From contig JBDQOI010000007.1 of assembly GCA_040261275.1 (NCBI GenBank), positions 22,612 to 86,611 on the forward strand: DNA of 64,000 nucleotides, given 5' to 3'. Source of the DNA: UBA8752 sp040261275 (GTDB lineage: Bacteria > Bacteroidota > Bacteroidia > Flavobacteriales_D > Sanyastnellaceae). Made by a program: the position numbers and the translations under genes. This document shows positions 40,730 to 49,199 of the stretch, one piece after another. Below the pieces are notes generated by a model. The model saw nothing but the letters and a program-made list of their open reading frames with translations. It was not told where the DNA came from and did not search any database. Within the stretch, counting starts at the first letter, position 1. Each line of letters starts with the position of its first letter.

Positions 40730-42003
40730 GCTTGCGGTGGTTTACCTGACCCGCGGCCCTTCCGCCGTTTCTTCCGCCGCCTTCCGCTGTTGCCCGAAGA
40801 ACCCTGTGTGTCCGACCCGGAAACCTGTGGTGCAGCTTGGGCTGATCCGGAACCCCCACTGCCACGGTTACGGCGCCTTCCGACCTTTCCCTTGCTGCGG
40901 CTGCGGCCCGAGGTGTCGAAACGACCCACATCGTCTTGTCCTACAACGTCGCCGTATAAGGCGTCCTCTGGTGCTGCTTTCTCTACGATGGCGTAGCCCT
41001 GCAAATCATCGGGTTTCTCGCCCTGCGCATTCATTTCCATGATCTGACGCACATCCTCCAAATCGATGGGGATGGGAGATGCCGTGGGATCGTCGAAATA
41101 CTGGAACCACATGCGCCCCCCGAAAATGTCGGTCTTGAAGTGACCGGCCTTACCCTTGCGCGTCATCAGCTTTGTGCTGGGTGGCGGGAATTGGGCCACC
41201 GCCTCCTTGTACTGGTCCAATTCAAAGTTCAGACAGCACTTCAGCTTGCCGCATTGGCCCGCGAGTTTCTGTGGATTCAGAGACAACTGCTGGTAGCGCG
41301 CAGCACCGGTCGAAACGCTGCGGAAATCCGTGAGCCAAGTGGAACAGCAGAGCTCCCGACCGCATACGCCAATCCCTCCGATGCGGGCCGACTCCTGGCG
41401 GGCGCCGATTTGCCGCATTTCCACACGCACCTTGAAGGCGCCGGCGAGGGCCTTGACCAACTCGCGGAAGTCCACGCGCTGCTCCGCCGTGTAGTAGAAT
41501 GTGCACTTGGTGCCGTCACCTTGGTATTCGACGTCCCCCAACTTCATCTCGCACTTGTGTTCTGCGATGATTCCTCGGGCGCGAATCAAGGTCTCCTGCT
41601 CGAGGTTGCGGGCGCTCTGCCACGTCGTGATGTCCTCCATTTCCGCCTTGCGGATGACCTTTCTGATTTCGTGGGTGTCCTTGACCCCCTTGGCCTTCAT
41701 CTGGGCGCGAACCAATTCGCCGGTCAGGGATACCACACCCATGTCCTCTCCGGGGTTCGCGTCCACCACCGCCACATCTCCGGTCTGAACCTTTCGCCCC
41801 TGGCCAATGCGGAAGTATCCCTTTCGGTTGCGCTTGAACCGCACCTCTACGATGTCGAAGGGACGCTGTCCCTCTGGGATGGGCACTCCTTCGAGCCAAT
41901 CGAACACAGTCATGGTGTCGCAGCCGCAATTGCCGCAATTGCCATTGGAACGGCACCCCAAGGGCTTACCGTCCTCACCTTTCCTGCACGAGGCACATCC
42001 CAT
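40726..42003 (-). CDS. PSP1 domain protein (RicT/YaaT-like), 425 aa
   Basis: A Cys-rich N-terminus (CASCRKGEDGKPLGCRSNGN, then CGNCGC) could bind an iron-sulfur cluster or zinc. The PSP1 domain follows (DIVEVRFKRNRKGYFR, YYTAEQRVDFRELVKALAG, GVCGRELCCSTWL, LAGQCGKLKCCLNFELDQYK). The tail from about 370 is Gly/Arg/Ser-rich and disordered. RicT in Bacillus works with other Ric proteins in RNA processing; the role here is inferred from that. Neighbours gldH (ATGA overlap) and holB are the standard Bacteroidota context. Confidence 0.88.
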   Translation of the reverse strand: MGCASCRKGEDGKPLGCRSNGNCGNCGCDTMTVFDWLEGVPIPEGQRPFDIVEVRFKRNRKGYFRIGQGRKVQTGDVAVVDANPGEDMGVVSLTGELVRAQMKAKGVKDTHEIRKVIRKAEMEDITTWQSARNLEQETLIRARGIIAEHKCEMKLGDVEYQGDGTKCTFYYTAEQRVDFRELVKALAGAFKVRVEMRQIGARQESARIGGIGVCGRELCCSTWLTDFRSVSTGAARYQQLSLNPQKLAGQCGKLKCCLNFELDQYKEAVAQFPPPSTKLMTRKGKAGHFKTDIFGGRMWFQYFDDPTASPIPIDLEDVRQIMEMNAQGEKPDDLQGYAIVEKAAPEDALYGDVVGQDDVGRFDTSGRSRSKGKVGRRRNRGSGGSGSAQAAPQVSGSDTQGSSGNSGRRRKKRRKGRGSGKPPQA

Positions 42004-42050
42004 CTTCCTTGTTCCAAATCAAAAGGCCGGAAACCATCCAACCCTTGTTC

Positions 42051-42058
42051 CGAAGATA
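42051..42058 (-). promoter_or_regulatory. Candidate -7 box (TATCTTCG) for the PSP1 gene
   Basis: The minus strand reads TATCTTCG, the same 8-mer as before holB and kbl. It is 47 bases before the PSP1 ATG, in the 73-base gap after holB. Confidence 0.3.
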
Positions 42059-42076
42059 GGAAGCAAGGGCATCCGG

Positions 42077-43204
42077 CTACCGGGGCCGATGCAGAAGTTC
42101 CATCAGCCGCATGCTCAAATCGAGAAAGACGGTACGACCATAGACGTTGCCCGTGACATCCCGGGCCGCTTTTTCCAGCTCTGCCTGCATGTCCACCACG
42201 TTTCCATGGTGGATGTAGGGAGCGAACTTCTCTGCGAAGCCGCGCTCTGAGGTGCGCAGCCGCACGGCCTCTGTTGCACCGTAATTGCCCACGATGCACT
42301 GCCTGACCATGTGGAGCGCATAGGCCAGGAACTGCTTTTGATCCTCGCGGCCCAAGTCGTGGAAACCATCGGCCAGCGCAGCGGCCTTCCTTCCATCCCT
42401 CGAAAAGCAGGTCCGCATCCAGTCCACGAACAGCGCAAACTCCTCTGCCGTATCCTCGGTGGCCATGCGGCGGCACCTCGCCAAATCCCCCTCGCCCAAT
42501 GCCACCGCATCCGCAATGCGGTCGTGCGGAACACCCGCGGTCTGGAGCCAGGCGGTCGCTTCTTCTGCCGCCACAGGCGGCACAGGCACGATCTGGGTGC
42601 GGCTCAATATGGTCGCGAGAATGTTCTCCGTCGAATCCGCCAAGAGAATGAAGAGCGTCTTGGCAGGCGGTTCTTCAATGACCTTGAGCAATTTGTTTGC
42701 GGTATCCGTCCTCATCGATTCCGCACCCCAAATGACCTGCACTTTCCACCCGCCTGCGTGGGCGGTGAGCGAAAGTCGGCGCAGTACATCCGCCGCTTCA
42801 TGGACGGAAATGAAGGGCTGCTTATTGCCCAAAGCCATACGGTCCCTGAGGTCCACCATGTCAAAGTGAGGACCCATATCCTTCAACATGCCCCGCCAGG
42901 TTCCGAGTTGGTCGGCACTCAAGGCTTTGTCTTTACCCGGTGGCTTGATGACGGGAAAGGTGAAATGGAGGTCCGGATGCTGAAACTGCTGGTGCTGTTG
43001 GCAAGCAGGACAGGTGCCGCAAGGCTCCGGTTGTGCCTTGGATGTGCAGTGAAGCCTCCTCGAAAGGGCCAGGGCCAAGGCTAACCCCCCTCTGCCCGGG
43101 GCGCCAGTGAAAAGCATGGCGTGTGCCAAAGTCCCCGCATCTGCCCGCTCCGCCAGTCGCTCAGCAAGGGCTTCCTGTCCGATGGCATCGTGCAACACTT
43201 CCAT
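42077..43204 (-). CDS. holB: DNA polymerase III delta' subunit
   Basis: HolB is the stator of the clamp loader. The 375 residues include the N-terminal AAA fold (MLFTGAPGRGGLALALALSR), in which the Walker A Lys is replaced by Gly, as expected for a non-hydrolysing delta' subunit. A zinc knuckle (CGTCPACQQHQ) and the switch region (ANKLLKVIEEPPAKTLFIL, ILSRTQIVPV) follow. ATG at 43204 (MEVLHDAIGQEALAERL) gives the correct N-terminus; a GTG extension to 43252 is not needed. Confidence 0.93.
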   Translation of the reverse strand: MEVLHDAIGQEALAERLAERADAGTLAHAMLFTGAPGRGGLALALALSRRLHCTSKAQPEPCGTCPACQQHQQFQHPDLHFTFPVIKPPGKDKALSADQLGTWRGMLKDMGPHFDMVDLRDRMALGNKQPFISVHEAADVLRRLSLTAHAGGWKVQVIWGAESMRTDTANKLLKVIEEPPAKTLFILLADSTENILATILSRTQIVPVPPVAAEEATAWLQTAGVPHDRIADAVALGEGDLARCRRMATEDTAEEFALFVDWMRTCFSRDGRKAAALADGFHDLGREDQKQFLAYALHMVRQCIVGNYGATEAVRLRTSERGFAEKFAPYIHHGNVVDMQAELEKAARDVTGNVYGRTVFLDLSMRLMELLHRPR

Positions 43205-43208
43205 GTAC

Positions 43209-43216
43209 CGAAGATA
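43209..43216 (-). promoter_or_regulatory. Candidate promoter for holB (TTG ... TATCTTCG)
   Basis: The minus strand reads TATCTTCG, ending only 4 bases before the holB ATG, with TTG at 43240-43242, 23 bases upstream. Transcription would start at or in the start codon, giving a leaderless mRNA. Confidence 0.45.
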
Positions 43217-43223
43217 GCGGGCT

Positions 43224-45638
43224 TCAGCCGGCCGGAGACCAACGGAGACCACAACGGAAATCGCGCCCGGGCGCGCTGATTCCGGAAGCGAAAACCTTGT
43301 AGTGTCGATCCAGCAGATTGTGCACCCCCATCGACACCGTGGTCCGTTCCGTCAGCCTGCCCTCCAAATCGAAGCCCATGGTCCACCAGCCGGGGTTTCC
43401 GTTCGGCAAGGACTCCGCAAGATTGTCTGCCGTTCCCGGCCCGAATTGATCGATCGCCTTGCGTCCGCTCCACAGCACGTGGGTTTCCATCGAGAGCCAA
43501 TCCCACGATTGCTCGGCGGAGAAACGACCAAACATCGGGGGAATGTGAGACATCGGAGTGCCATCACCCTCCACTTGACCTCTTGTGAAATTTGCGGTCG
43601 CCCGCATCCGCCACCCGTTGTCCATCCGGTGCTGAACTTCCCATTGAGAGCCACTGATATGGGCCCTTACTACATTGGCATTCAACTGGATGATGTTGGT
43701 GTCTCCCTCTACGACAATGGTGCTGATCGATGTCCCGGAGGGCGTGATCAAAACGGAGTCTACCGGAACGATTGCATCCCTCAAGCCGGTGAGAAAACCG
43801 GACGTCAACAGCGCCCATCTGCCACTCGCGCTCCTCCAATGTCCCCCCAATTCGGCGCTGAGGAGCCGCTCGGGCTTCAGGCCTTCTGAGGGAAGAATGG
43901 CGTAACCGTCCTTCGCCCGAACCTTGCCGACATCGTCCACATTCGGATTGCGGAAGGCGGTGCTGAGGGTGGAATGAAGGCCCATGCGACGCACGGGGGA
44001 CCATCGGAGCGTCGTACTTCCCGTCAGCGCGCCTCGGTTGTAACTCACTTGGTCAAAGGGCAGGACCAGTCCCGGTTGTGGCAGGAAATTGGCGGTCAAT
44101 CGGCCTCGATTGTATCGACCCGCACATTGCAAGGACCATTGGTTCCATCGGCGCGATCCGCTGGCGTATGCTTCCAGGTTGGCCGTGTTGGCACCTCCAT
44201 TGGGGTACCGGGTCAGTGCGGTGGGAGTGCTCAGTCTCAATCCATCTGCACGCCTTTCCATCCACGCCTCGGAACTCACCGCGTTGCTGCTCCAGTGAAC
44301 ACCAAAGGCCGCATGCCACCGCCGAATCATCCGATCGACATCGAATGTGGCCGTGGCGACCGAGACCCGTTCACGCTGGACCTCGCGCTCCTGACTTCCG
44401 AACCTCGCCTTGAGCCGGGATTCCTCCACCTGTTGCCACGCCGTAATCAAGGACACGTTTCCCAACGAACGGACCCGTGAACGAAACCGAGCGGAAATCA
44501 GGGTTCGGCGCTGGGGACCATAATCCCACTGCGCCCATTTCGGTCCTCCCTCTGAGGTGGCATCATTCAACCGGTCGAAGCGCGGTACGTTGGAGCTCGT
44601 ACTGTGTTGCAGGTTCAATTCCACATGACGATCCGGACGACCGTATCGGACCTTCTGCAGAACATCGGTCTGGTCAAAGGCGGTGCCCAATTGCAAGTCT
44701 CGTCGGGGATTGACTCCTGCAGAGTCCAATACCTCTCCGCCTATGGTCCGGGTCATGACTTCCCAAGGCACGATTCCCCACGTCGTGTCACCGTGGGTGC
44801 GCCAAGAGCCCATGTTCAGGTTTCCGAAGCGACGGTGGGTCACGCTGGTGAGGAAGCCCCAACGTTCGCGGGTCACTTCCGCATCGGCGTGGAAGACCGG
44901 GCTGCTGGCCGCAGAGGACCAACCCAATTGACCTCGTGCGCGGCTCCCCGAGTCCCAGCGCGGTGAGCGGGTACGGTAATGGATCACCCCTCCAAGGGCG
45001 TCGCTGCCAAATGGAACCGACCCCGCCCCATGCAGGACTTCGGTCGTTGCGAGGATGAAGGGGTCCACCGTCATGGCATTCTGGAGATGCCCGCTTCGGT
45101 AGATCGCGTTGTTCATCCGCACCCCGTCCAAGACCAGCAGAATGCGGTTGGCCTCGAATCCCCTCAAAACGGGGGATCCACCCCCTTGCTGGCTTTGCTG
45201 AACATGTACCTGACCCGAACGCCACAGCATGGTCGCGGCATTGGATGGCGCTTCCCTTGCGATTTCCGAGGCACTCAAGCGATTGACCGTGGTGGCGGAA
45301 GCCATCTCCCGCAGGGGCTGTCCGCTGGCGACCACTACTTCTGATAGGGCGACGGATTCTGGTGCGAGCTGAATCTCCATGTCGAGGTAGGGCTCCGGCA
45401 TGGCCACCGATCGCGTTCCGAAGCCCAAGCTCCTGATCTTGAGCGTATCCCCTTCTCGGATGAGGCTATCCAAAACGATGCGTCCCTCAAAATCGGTCAT
45501 GCGCGCGACTCCGGCATCGTTTTGAATCACAGCGGCAGGAACGGGATTTCCGGCTTCATCTTGGATTTCAATCACCTGGGCGAGCATCCCGAGTGAAGTC
45601 ATGCACAGCCACCCCCCGGTCAGCCCCACTCTCACCAA
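43224..45638 (-). CDS. TonB-dependent outer-membrane receptor, haem-receptor-like, about 804 aa
   Basis: The order is: signal peptide (MVRVGLTGGWLCMTSLGMLAQ from TTG at 45638), a carboxypeptidase-like domain (about 22-100), a plug (SPVLRGFEANRILLVLDGVR, MNNAIYRSGHLQNAMT, GAGSVPFGSDALGGVIHY) and a 22-strand-type barrel ending in an aromatic C-terminus. The plug phrasing recalls Bacteroidota receptors called haem or haemoglobin receptors; the substrate is uncertain. There is no ATG before 45602, and an ATG there would lose most of the signal, so a TTG at 45638 or 45653 is likely. It follows recO closely and ends the VWA-AAA-recO run. Confidence 0.88.
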   Translation of the reverse strand: MVRVGLTGGWLCMTSLGMLAQVIEIQDEAGNPVPAAVIQNDAGVARMTDFEGRIVLDSLIREGDTLKIRSLGFGTRSVAMPEPYLDMEIQLAPESVALSEVVVASGQPLREMASATTVNRLSASEIAREAPSNAATMLWRSGQVHVQQSQQGGGSPVLRGFEANRILLVLDGVRMNNAIYRSGHLQNAMTVDPFILATTEVLHGAGSVPFGSDALGGVIHYRTRSPRWDSGSRARGQLGWSSAASSPVFHADAEVTRERWGFLTSVTHRRFGNLNMGSWRTHGDTTWGIVPWEVMTRTIGGEVLDSAGVNPRRDLQLGTAFDQTDVLQKVRYGRPDRHVELNLQHSTSSNVPRFDRLNDATSEGGPKWAQWDYGPQRRTLISARFRSRVRSLGNVSLITAWQQVEESRLKARFGSQEREVQRERVSVATATFDVDRMIRRWHAAFGVHWSSNAVSSEAWMERRADGLRLSTPTALTRYPNGGANTANLEAYASGSRRWNQWSLQCAGRYNRGRLTANFLPQPGLVLPFDQVSYNRGALTGSTTLRWSPVRRMGLHSTLSTAFRNPNVDDVGKVRAKDGYAILPSEGLKPERLLSAELGGHWRSASGRWALLTSGFLTGLRDAIVPVDSVLITPSGTSISTIVVEGDTNIIQLNANVVRAHISGSQWEVQHRMDNGWRMRATANFTRGQVEGDGTPMSHIPPMFGRFSAEQSWDWLSMETHVLWSGRKAIDQFGPGTADNLAESLPNGNPGWWTMGFDLEGRLTERTTVSMGVHNLLDRHYKVFASGISAPGRDFRCGLRWSPAG

Positions 45639-45654
45639 AAGCCCCAGCGTCAAG

Positions 45655-46395
45655 TCAAGGCGCCAGAACGGTGCTGAGTACTTCCCACGAATGGAGGGTC
45701 CTTGGACTCGAAAGATGGAGCTGGAGGTATCGCACATATTGCAGTACAAGCCGGTTTCGGGCGTCATGAGAGAAGACTTCGGTCTGCAGCCTATCAAAAT
45801 CCATGCCTTGAATCCGCAAGAACGACTCGGCTTCCGGCACCGCAAGGTAATCTTCGCCCAGTGGGGGTCCCGATTCCCATTCCGCGGTGGCGAGATTGAA
45901 ACGCTCCATGCCTGAAGGGACCGATGCAGGTGCATCGGGACACAGACCGCACACGGAAACCGACTCCACCAGGAACGCCAAGTGAATGCGCCCAATGGAC
46001 GAGGCTTTCTCGATGCGTTGTGCTGCCCCCCAAAGTGCGTCGAACACCTCTCCGTGCGCGCTCCCCGAATCAAAGGTCCGAAGCGCACATTCGGCCAGAA
46101 ACATCGCAATGGCTCCGCGGGGCACCTCCGCCATCGTCCTGTCTTGGGCCAGTAAGCGGTCCGCGCGATCGAATCGATAGAGGTCCTCCTTCAGCGCGCG
46201 CATCCCGACGAGGTCGAGCAGGGCCAGCGGCGCAAAGAGGTTGCGGCCCCGCCTGGCTCCTTTGACTCCTTCTCGGACCAGGCACCCCACCACGCCGTGT
46301 TCGCGAGAGAATACCCGGAGAATGGATACGCCGTCCTTGTGCCGCACCGTAGACAGCGCGATCGCGGGATGGTGGAAGGTGGTCCGGTCTGTCAA
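45655..46395 (-). CDS. recO: DNA repair protein RecO
   Basis: RecO loads RecA on SSB-coated DNA in the RecFOR pathway. The 246 residues show the OB-fold start (ALSTVRHKDGVSILRVFSRE, HGVVGCLVREGVKGARRGRN) and the helical part (IAMFLAECALRTF), with a Cys pair VCGLCPDAP. The only start giving the family length is TTG at 46395, overlapping the AAA gene stop (TTGA); the upstream frame is a shadow of the AAA gene. Confidence 0.88.
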   Translation of the reverse strand: MTDRTTFHHPAIALSTVRHKDGVSILRVFSREHGVVGCLVREGVKGARRGRNLFAPLALLDLVGMRALKEDLYRFDRADRLLAQDRTMAEVPRGAIAMFLAECALRTFDSGSAHGEVFDALWGAAQRIEKASSIGRIHLAFLVESVSVCGLCPDAPASVPSGMERFNLATAEWESGPPLGEDYLAVPEAESFLRIQGMDFDRLQTEVFSHDARNRLVLQYVRYLQLHLSSPRTLHSWEVLSTVLAP

Positions 46396-47867
46396 TCGTC
46401 TTCGGTCGGGTCGAACAGGTTTCCAATCAGGTCGCCAAAAGTCACTTCGGAACCCACGATGGATTGACCAATCTCGTTGAAACCCGCCAAACCGTGTAGC
46501 ACGAATTCCATCGCGGCCGGACGCTCCTCCTTCGGAAGGTTCGGGCAGTACTTGTCGACCACCGCTTCGAGCCCGCTGACCGCAGCCAAAGCAGCCTGGT
46601 ATTCCTCCTCGGCCTGGTCCTTCAAGAGGGCCACTTCGTTGCGGTTGAACCACGCTACGATGGGCTGGTATGGGTCCTCGACTTTGCCCTTCTTGATGGA
46701 CTCGGGGTCGGGAAAGACGGCGGGAAACTCGCGACGGATGGCCCGGCGTACGAGGGACAGCGCCACGCCGGCCGCCCCTTCCTGTTCACCTTCGTAGACC
46801 AGCTCCACTTTGCCGTTTACGGCGGGTACCACGGCGAGCAAGTCGGTGAAGCGGGCCAGGGTCCGTTCGCTGCCGTTGCGGAGGGTCCGAAGTTCGCCCG
46901 CTGCCACAAGGTGCTCCAGCGCGCTGATGGTCAACCTGGCGGATACGCCACTGCGCTCATCGATGTGCTCACTTTCGCGCGCCTCAAAGGCGATGCGTTC
47001 CAGCACGCGGCGCACCAAGCTTGGGATGGCCACCCTCTCGTATTGCGCCGCATTGAGTGACGCCTCCTGGTCGGTGATGGCCATCGAATCCTCCATCGAG
47101 GTCGGGTAATGCGTCAGAATCTGGCTCTGGATGCGGTCTTTGAGCGGCGTGATGATGGCGCCACGGTTGGTGTAGTCTTCCGGGTTGGCGGTAAAGACAA
47201 ACTGAATATCCAGCGCGAGCCGCATCTGGAAGCCGCGGATCTGGATGTCTCCCTCCTGCAGGATGTTGAAGAGCGCCACTTGGATGCGCGGCTGGAGGTC
47301 TGGCAGTTCGTTGATGGCGAAAATGCACCGGTGGCTGCGCGGAATGAGCCCGAAATGCAGGGCGCGCGGGTCGCTGTAGTCCAGGCCTTCGTTGGCGGCC
47401 TTGATGGGGTCGATGTCCCCGATCAGGTCGGCCACACTGACATCGGGAGTGGCCAATTTCTCCACGTATCGGTCGTTCCTGTGGAGCCAAGTCACCTCTG
47501 CAGCATCGCCCTGTTCCTTCACAATGGCACGGCCTTGGGGGGTGATGGGATGGAGCGGATCCTCGGGAAGCGGTGCGCCGACCAGCACGGGCACCCATTC
47601 GTCCAACAGGGCCGTCATGCCCCGAGCAATGCGCGTCTTGGCCTGTCCCCGCAAGCCGAGCAGGTTCATGCTGTGGCCCGCGAGGATCGCGCGTTGCACC
47701 TCTGGGAGGACGGTGTCATCGTAGCCGATGATGCCCTCGAACAAGGGGCTTCCTGCCGCCATCGCGGCGATCAGATTGGCCCGCAGTTCCGCAGCGATGG
47801 AGCGAGGGGTGTAGCCGGAGTCGCGCAGGGCGCCCAGCGTGGTGATGGTAGGAGAGTCTGTGCTCAT
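46392..47867 (-). CDS. AAA+ ATPase of the MoxR/ChlI type, 491 aa
   Basis: The protein has a modified Walker A (LLGLRGQAKTRIARGM), Walker B-like CIFAINELPDLQPRIQVALF, and sensor FVFTANPEDYTNRGAIITPL, as in MoxR-type and magnesium-chelatase subunit I ATPases. The C-terminal part is helical with an acidic end. The upstream gene (47880-49001) encodes a VWA protein, 12 bases before, giving the common ATPase-VWA pair that works as a remodelling chaperone. No chlorophyll genes are present, so a chelatase role is unlikely. Confidence 0.88.
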   Translation of the reverse strand: MSTDSPTITTLGALRDSGYTPRSIAAELRANLIAAMAAGSPLFEGIIGYDDTVLPEVQRAILAGHSMNLLGLRGQAKTRIARGMTALLDEWVPVLVGAPLPEDPLHPITPQGRAIVKEQGDAAEVTWLHRNDRYVEKLATPDVSVADLIGDIDPIKAANEGLDYSDPRALHFGLIPRSHRCIFAINELPDLQPRIQVALFNILQEGDIQIRGFQMRLALDIQFVFTANPEDYTNRGAIITPLKDRIQSQILTHYPTSMEDSMAITDQEASLNAAQYERVAIPSLVRRVLERIAFEARESEHIDERSGVSARLTISALEHLVAAGELRTLRNGSERTLARFTDLLAVVPAVNGKVELVYEGEQEGAAGVALSLVRRAIRREFPAVFPDPESIKKGKVEDPYQPIVAWFNRNEVALLKDQAEEEYQAALAAVSGLEAVVDKYCPNLPKEERPAAMEFVLHGLAGFNEIGQSIVGSEVTFGDLIGNLFDPTEDD

Positions 47868-47879
47868 GGGAAGGCTATG

Positions 47880-49001
47880 TCAACGGGGCCGGCCGCGCCG
47901 GTTGCGCTCAAAGTCAGAGAAAATCGTATCGCCCAAGCCTTTGAGGCCCGTGAAGAAGGCCCGGCCATTGTTGGCTTCGGTGAAGTCCGAAACGAACTGC
48001 TGCAGCGCGGGGTCCGTGGCGATCATGAAGGTGGTGATGGGGATGCCGAGTTTGCGGCATTGGCGTGCCAGGTTGTGGCATTTCCCCGTGATGTAAGGAT
48101 CGAGGCCCCAACTGTTCTTGTAGTAGCCATCTGGCTCTTTGAGACAACTGGGCTTGCCGTCGGTGACCATGAAGATCTGGCGGTTGGAGGTCTTGCGGCG
48201 GCGAAGGATGTCCATGGCGCGCTCGAGCCCGGCGACCGTATTGGTATGGAAGGGACCGACTTGCAAATACGGCAGGTCAGCGATGGAGACCTCCCACGCG
48301 TCGTCGCCGAACACCACAATGTCCAGTGTGTCTTTGGGGTACTTGACCATGACCAGTTCCGCCAGGGCCATGGCGACTTTTTTGGCCGGCGTGATGCGGT
48401 CCTCCCCGTAGAGAATCATGCTGTGGCTGATGTCGATCATCAGGACCGTGGAGGTCGTGCTCCGGTGCTCGCGGTCCTCCACCACGAGGTCATCCTCGGT
48501 CATGCGGAATCCCCCGCGGCCGCTCTTTGCGCCGGGTCCGTGGTGAATCTGTGCGTTCCGGAGTGACGCTCCGAAGTCCACTTGGTCGAGCTTGTCGCCG
48601 AATCGATAGGGCCGGCGATCCGCGGTGGGCTCATCGCCTTGGCCCCGCTCGCGGGTGCGGTGCTTTCCCTGCGTGCCTTTCTTCAGGTTGCCGAAAATCT
48701 GATCGAGGGCCCGGCGGCGCATGTGTTGCTCACCGCGAGACCCCAGTTCCACTCCACCTCTTCCAGGACCGGTGGCTTCCCGGAGGTAGCCCTTTGCCTT
48801 GAGCTCCTCATAGAAGTCATCCAGCGTGTAGTCGTCATCGGTCAGTCCGTGCTGCTCATCCAATGCGCGCATCCAGTCCATCGCCTCCTCTACGTCTCCG
48901 CTGGTGTGGGTCACGACCTCGGTGAACAACTCCAACAGCCGCTCAAAGGGGCTGCGTTTGTCCTGTTCGGGACGGGTCGCGTGAAATTGGAAACCGAGCA
49001 T
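47880..49001 (-). CDS. VWA-domain partner of the AAA+ ATPase, 373 aa
   Basis: A helical N-terminal half (FERLLELFTEVVTHTSGDVE; a basic Gly/Arg-rich linker about 85-165) leads to a C-terminal von Willebrand A domain (about 180-373). The metal-ion adhesion site is intact: DISHSM (DxSxS), a Thr in FHTNTVAGLERAMD, and FMVTDGKPSCL (Asp). It is soluble. ATG at 49001 (MLGFQFHATRPEQDKR) is the clear start; a longer open frame up to 49910 is the shadow of ispG. It is the likely substrate adaptor of the AAA+ ATPase encoded next. Confidence 0.88.
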   Translation of the reverse strand: MLGFQFHATRPEQDKRSPFERLLELFTEVVTHTSGDVEEAMDWMRALDEQHGLTDDDYTLDDFYEELKAKGYLREATGPGRGGVELGSRGEQHMRRRALDQIFGNLKKGTQGKHRTRERGQGDEPTADRRPYRFGDKLDQVDFGASLRNAQIHHGPGAKSGRGGFRMTEDDLVVEDREHRSTTSTVLMIDISHSMILYGEDRITPAKKVAMALAELVMVKYPKDTLDIVVFGDDAWEVSIADLPYLQVGPFHTNTVAGLERAMDILRRRKTSNRQIFMVTDGKPSCLKEPDGYYKNSWGLDPYITGKCHNLARQCRKLGIPITTFMIATDPALQQFVSDFTEANNGRAFFTGLKGLGDTIFSDFERNRRGRPR

Positions 49002-49199
49002 GAAGAGGCGCCTTTTCGGGCTTGACCAAACTAATGAGGGAACCGACGGAAGCCGTTGAGGTTCTCCCTCAGCGCCCACACAAAAACTGCCAAAGCCGCT
49101 GAACCCCCTCGGCTCCACAGTGTTACCTTTCCAGTTGGGAGGTTCAAGTGAAATCAGGTGCCCCTGAATCATGCGTCCATCCCCGAAAACAAAGACCCC
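49002..49199. other. 198-base gap between divergent VWA and ispG genes
   Basis: This is the largest gap in the window. It holds two weak -7 box candidates: TTAGTTTG on the minus strand (49027-49034) for the VWA gene and TACCTTTC on the plus strand (49124-49131) for ispG. I saw no RNA gene or strong repeat. Confidence 0.35.

Noticed and set aside
45656..46109. N-terminal extension of the TonB receptor
   Set aside because: It overlaps recO in another frame and would bury the signal peptide inside the protein.
46392..47867. Magnesium chelatase for chlorophyll synthesis
   Set aside because: Only a ChlI/MoxR-type ATPase and a VWA partner are present; no other pigment genes are nearby.
47109..48566. 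485-codon open frame on the plus strand
   Set aside because: It is antisense to the AAA+ and VWA genes, whose motifs are clear.
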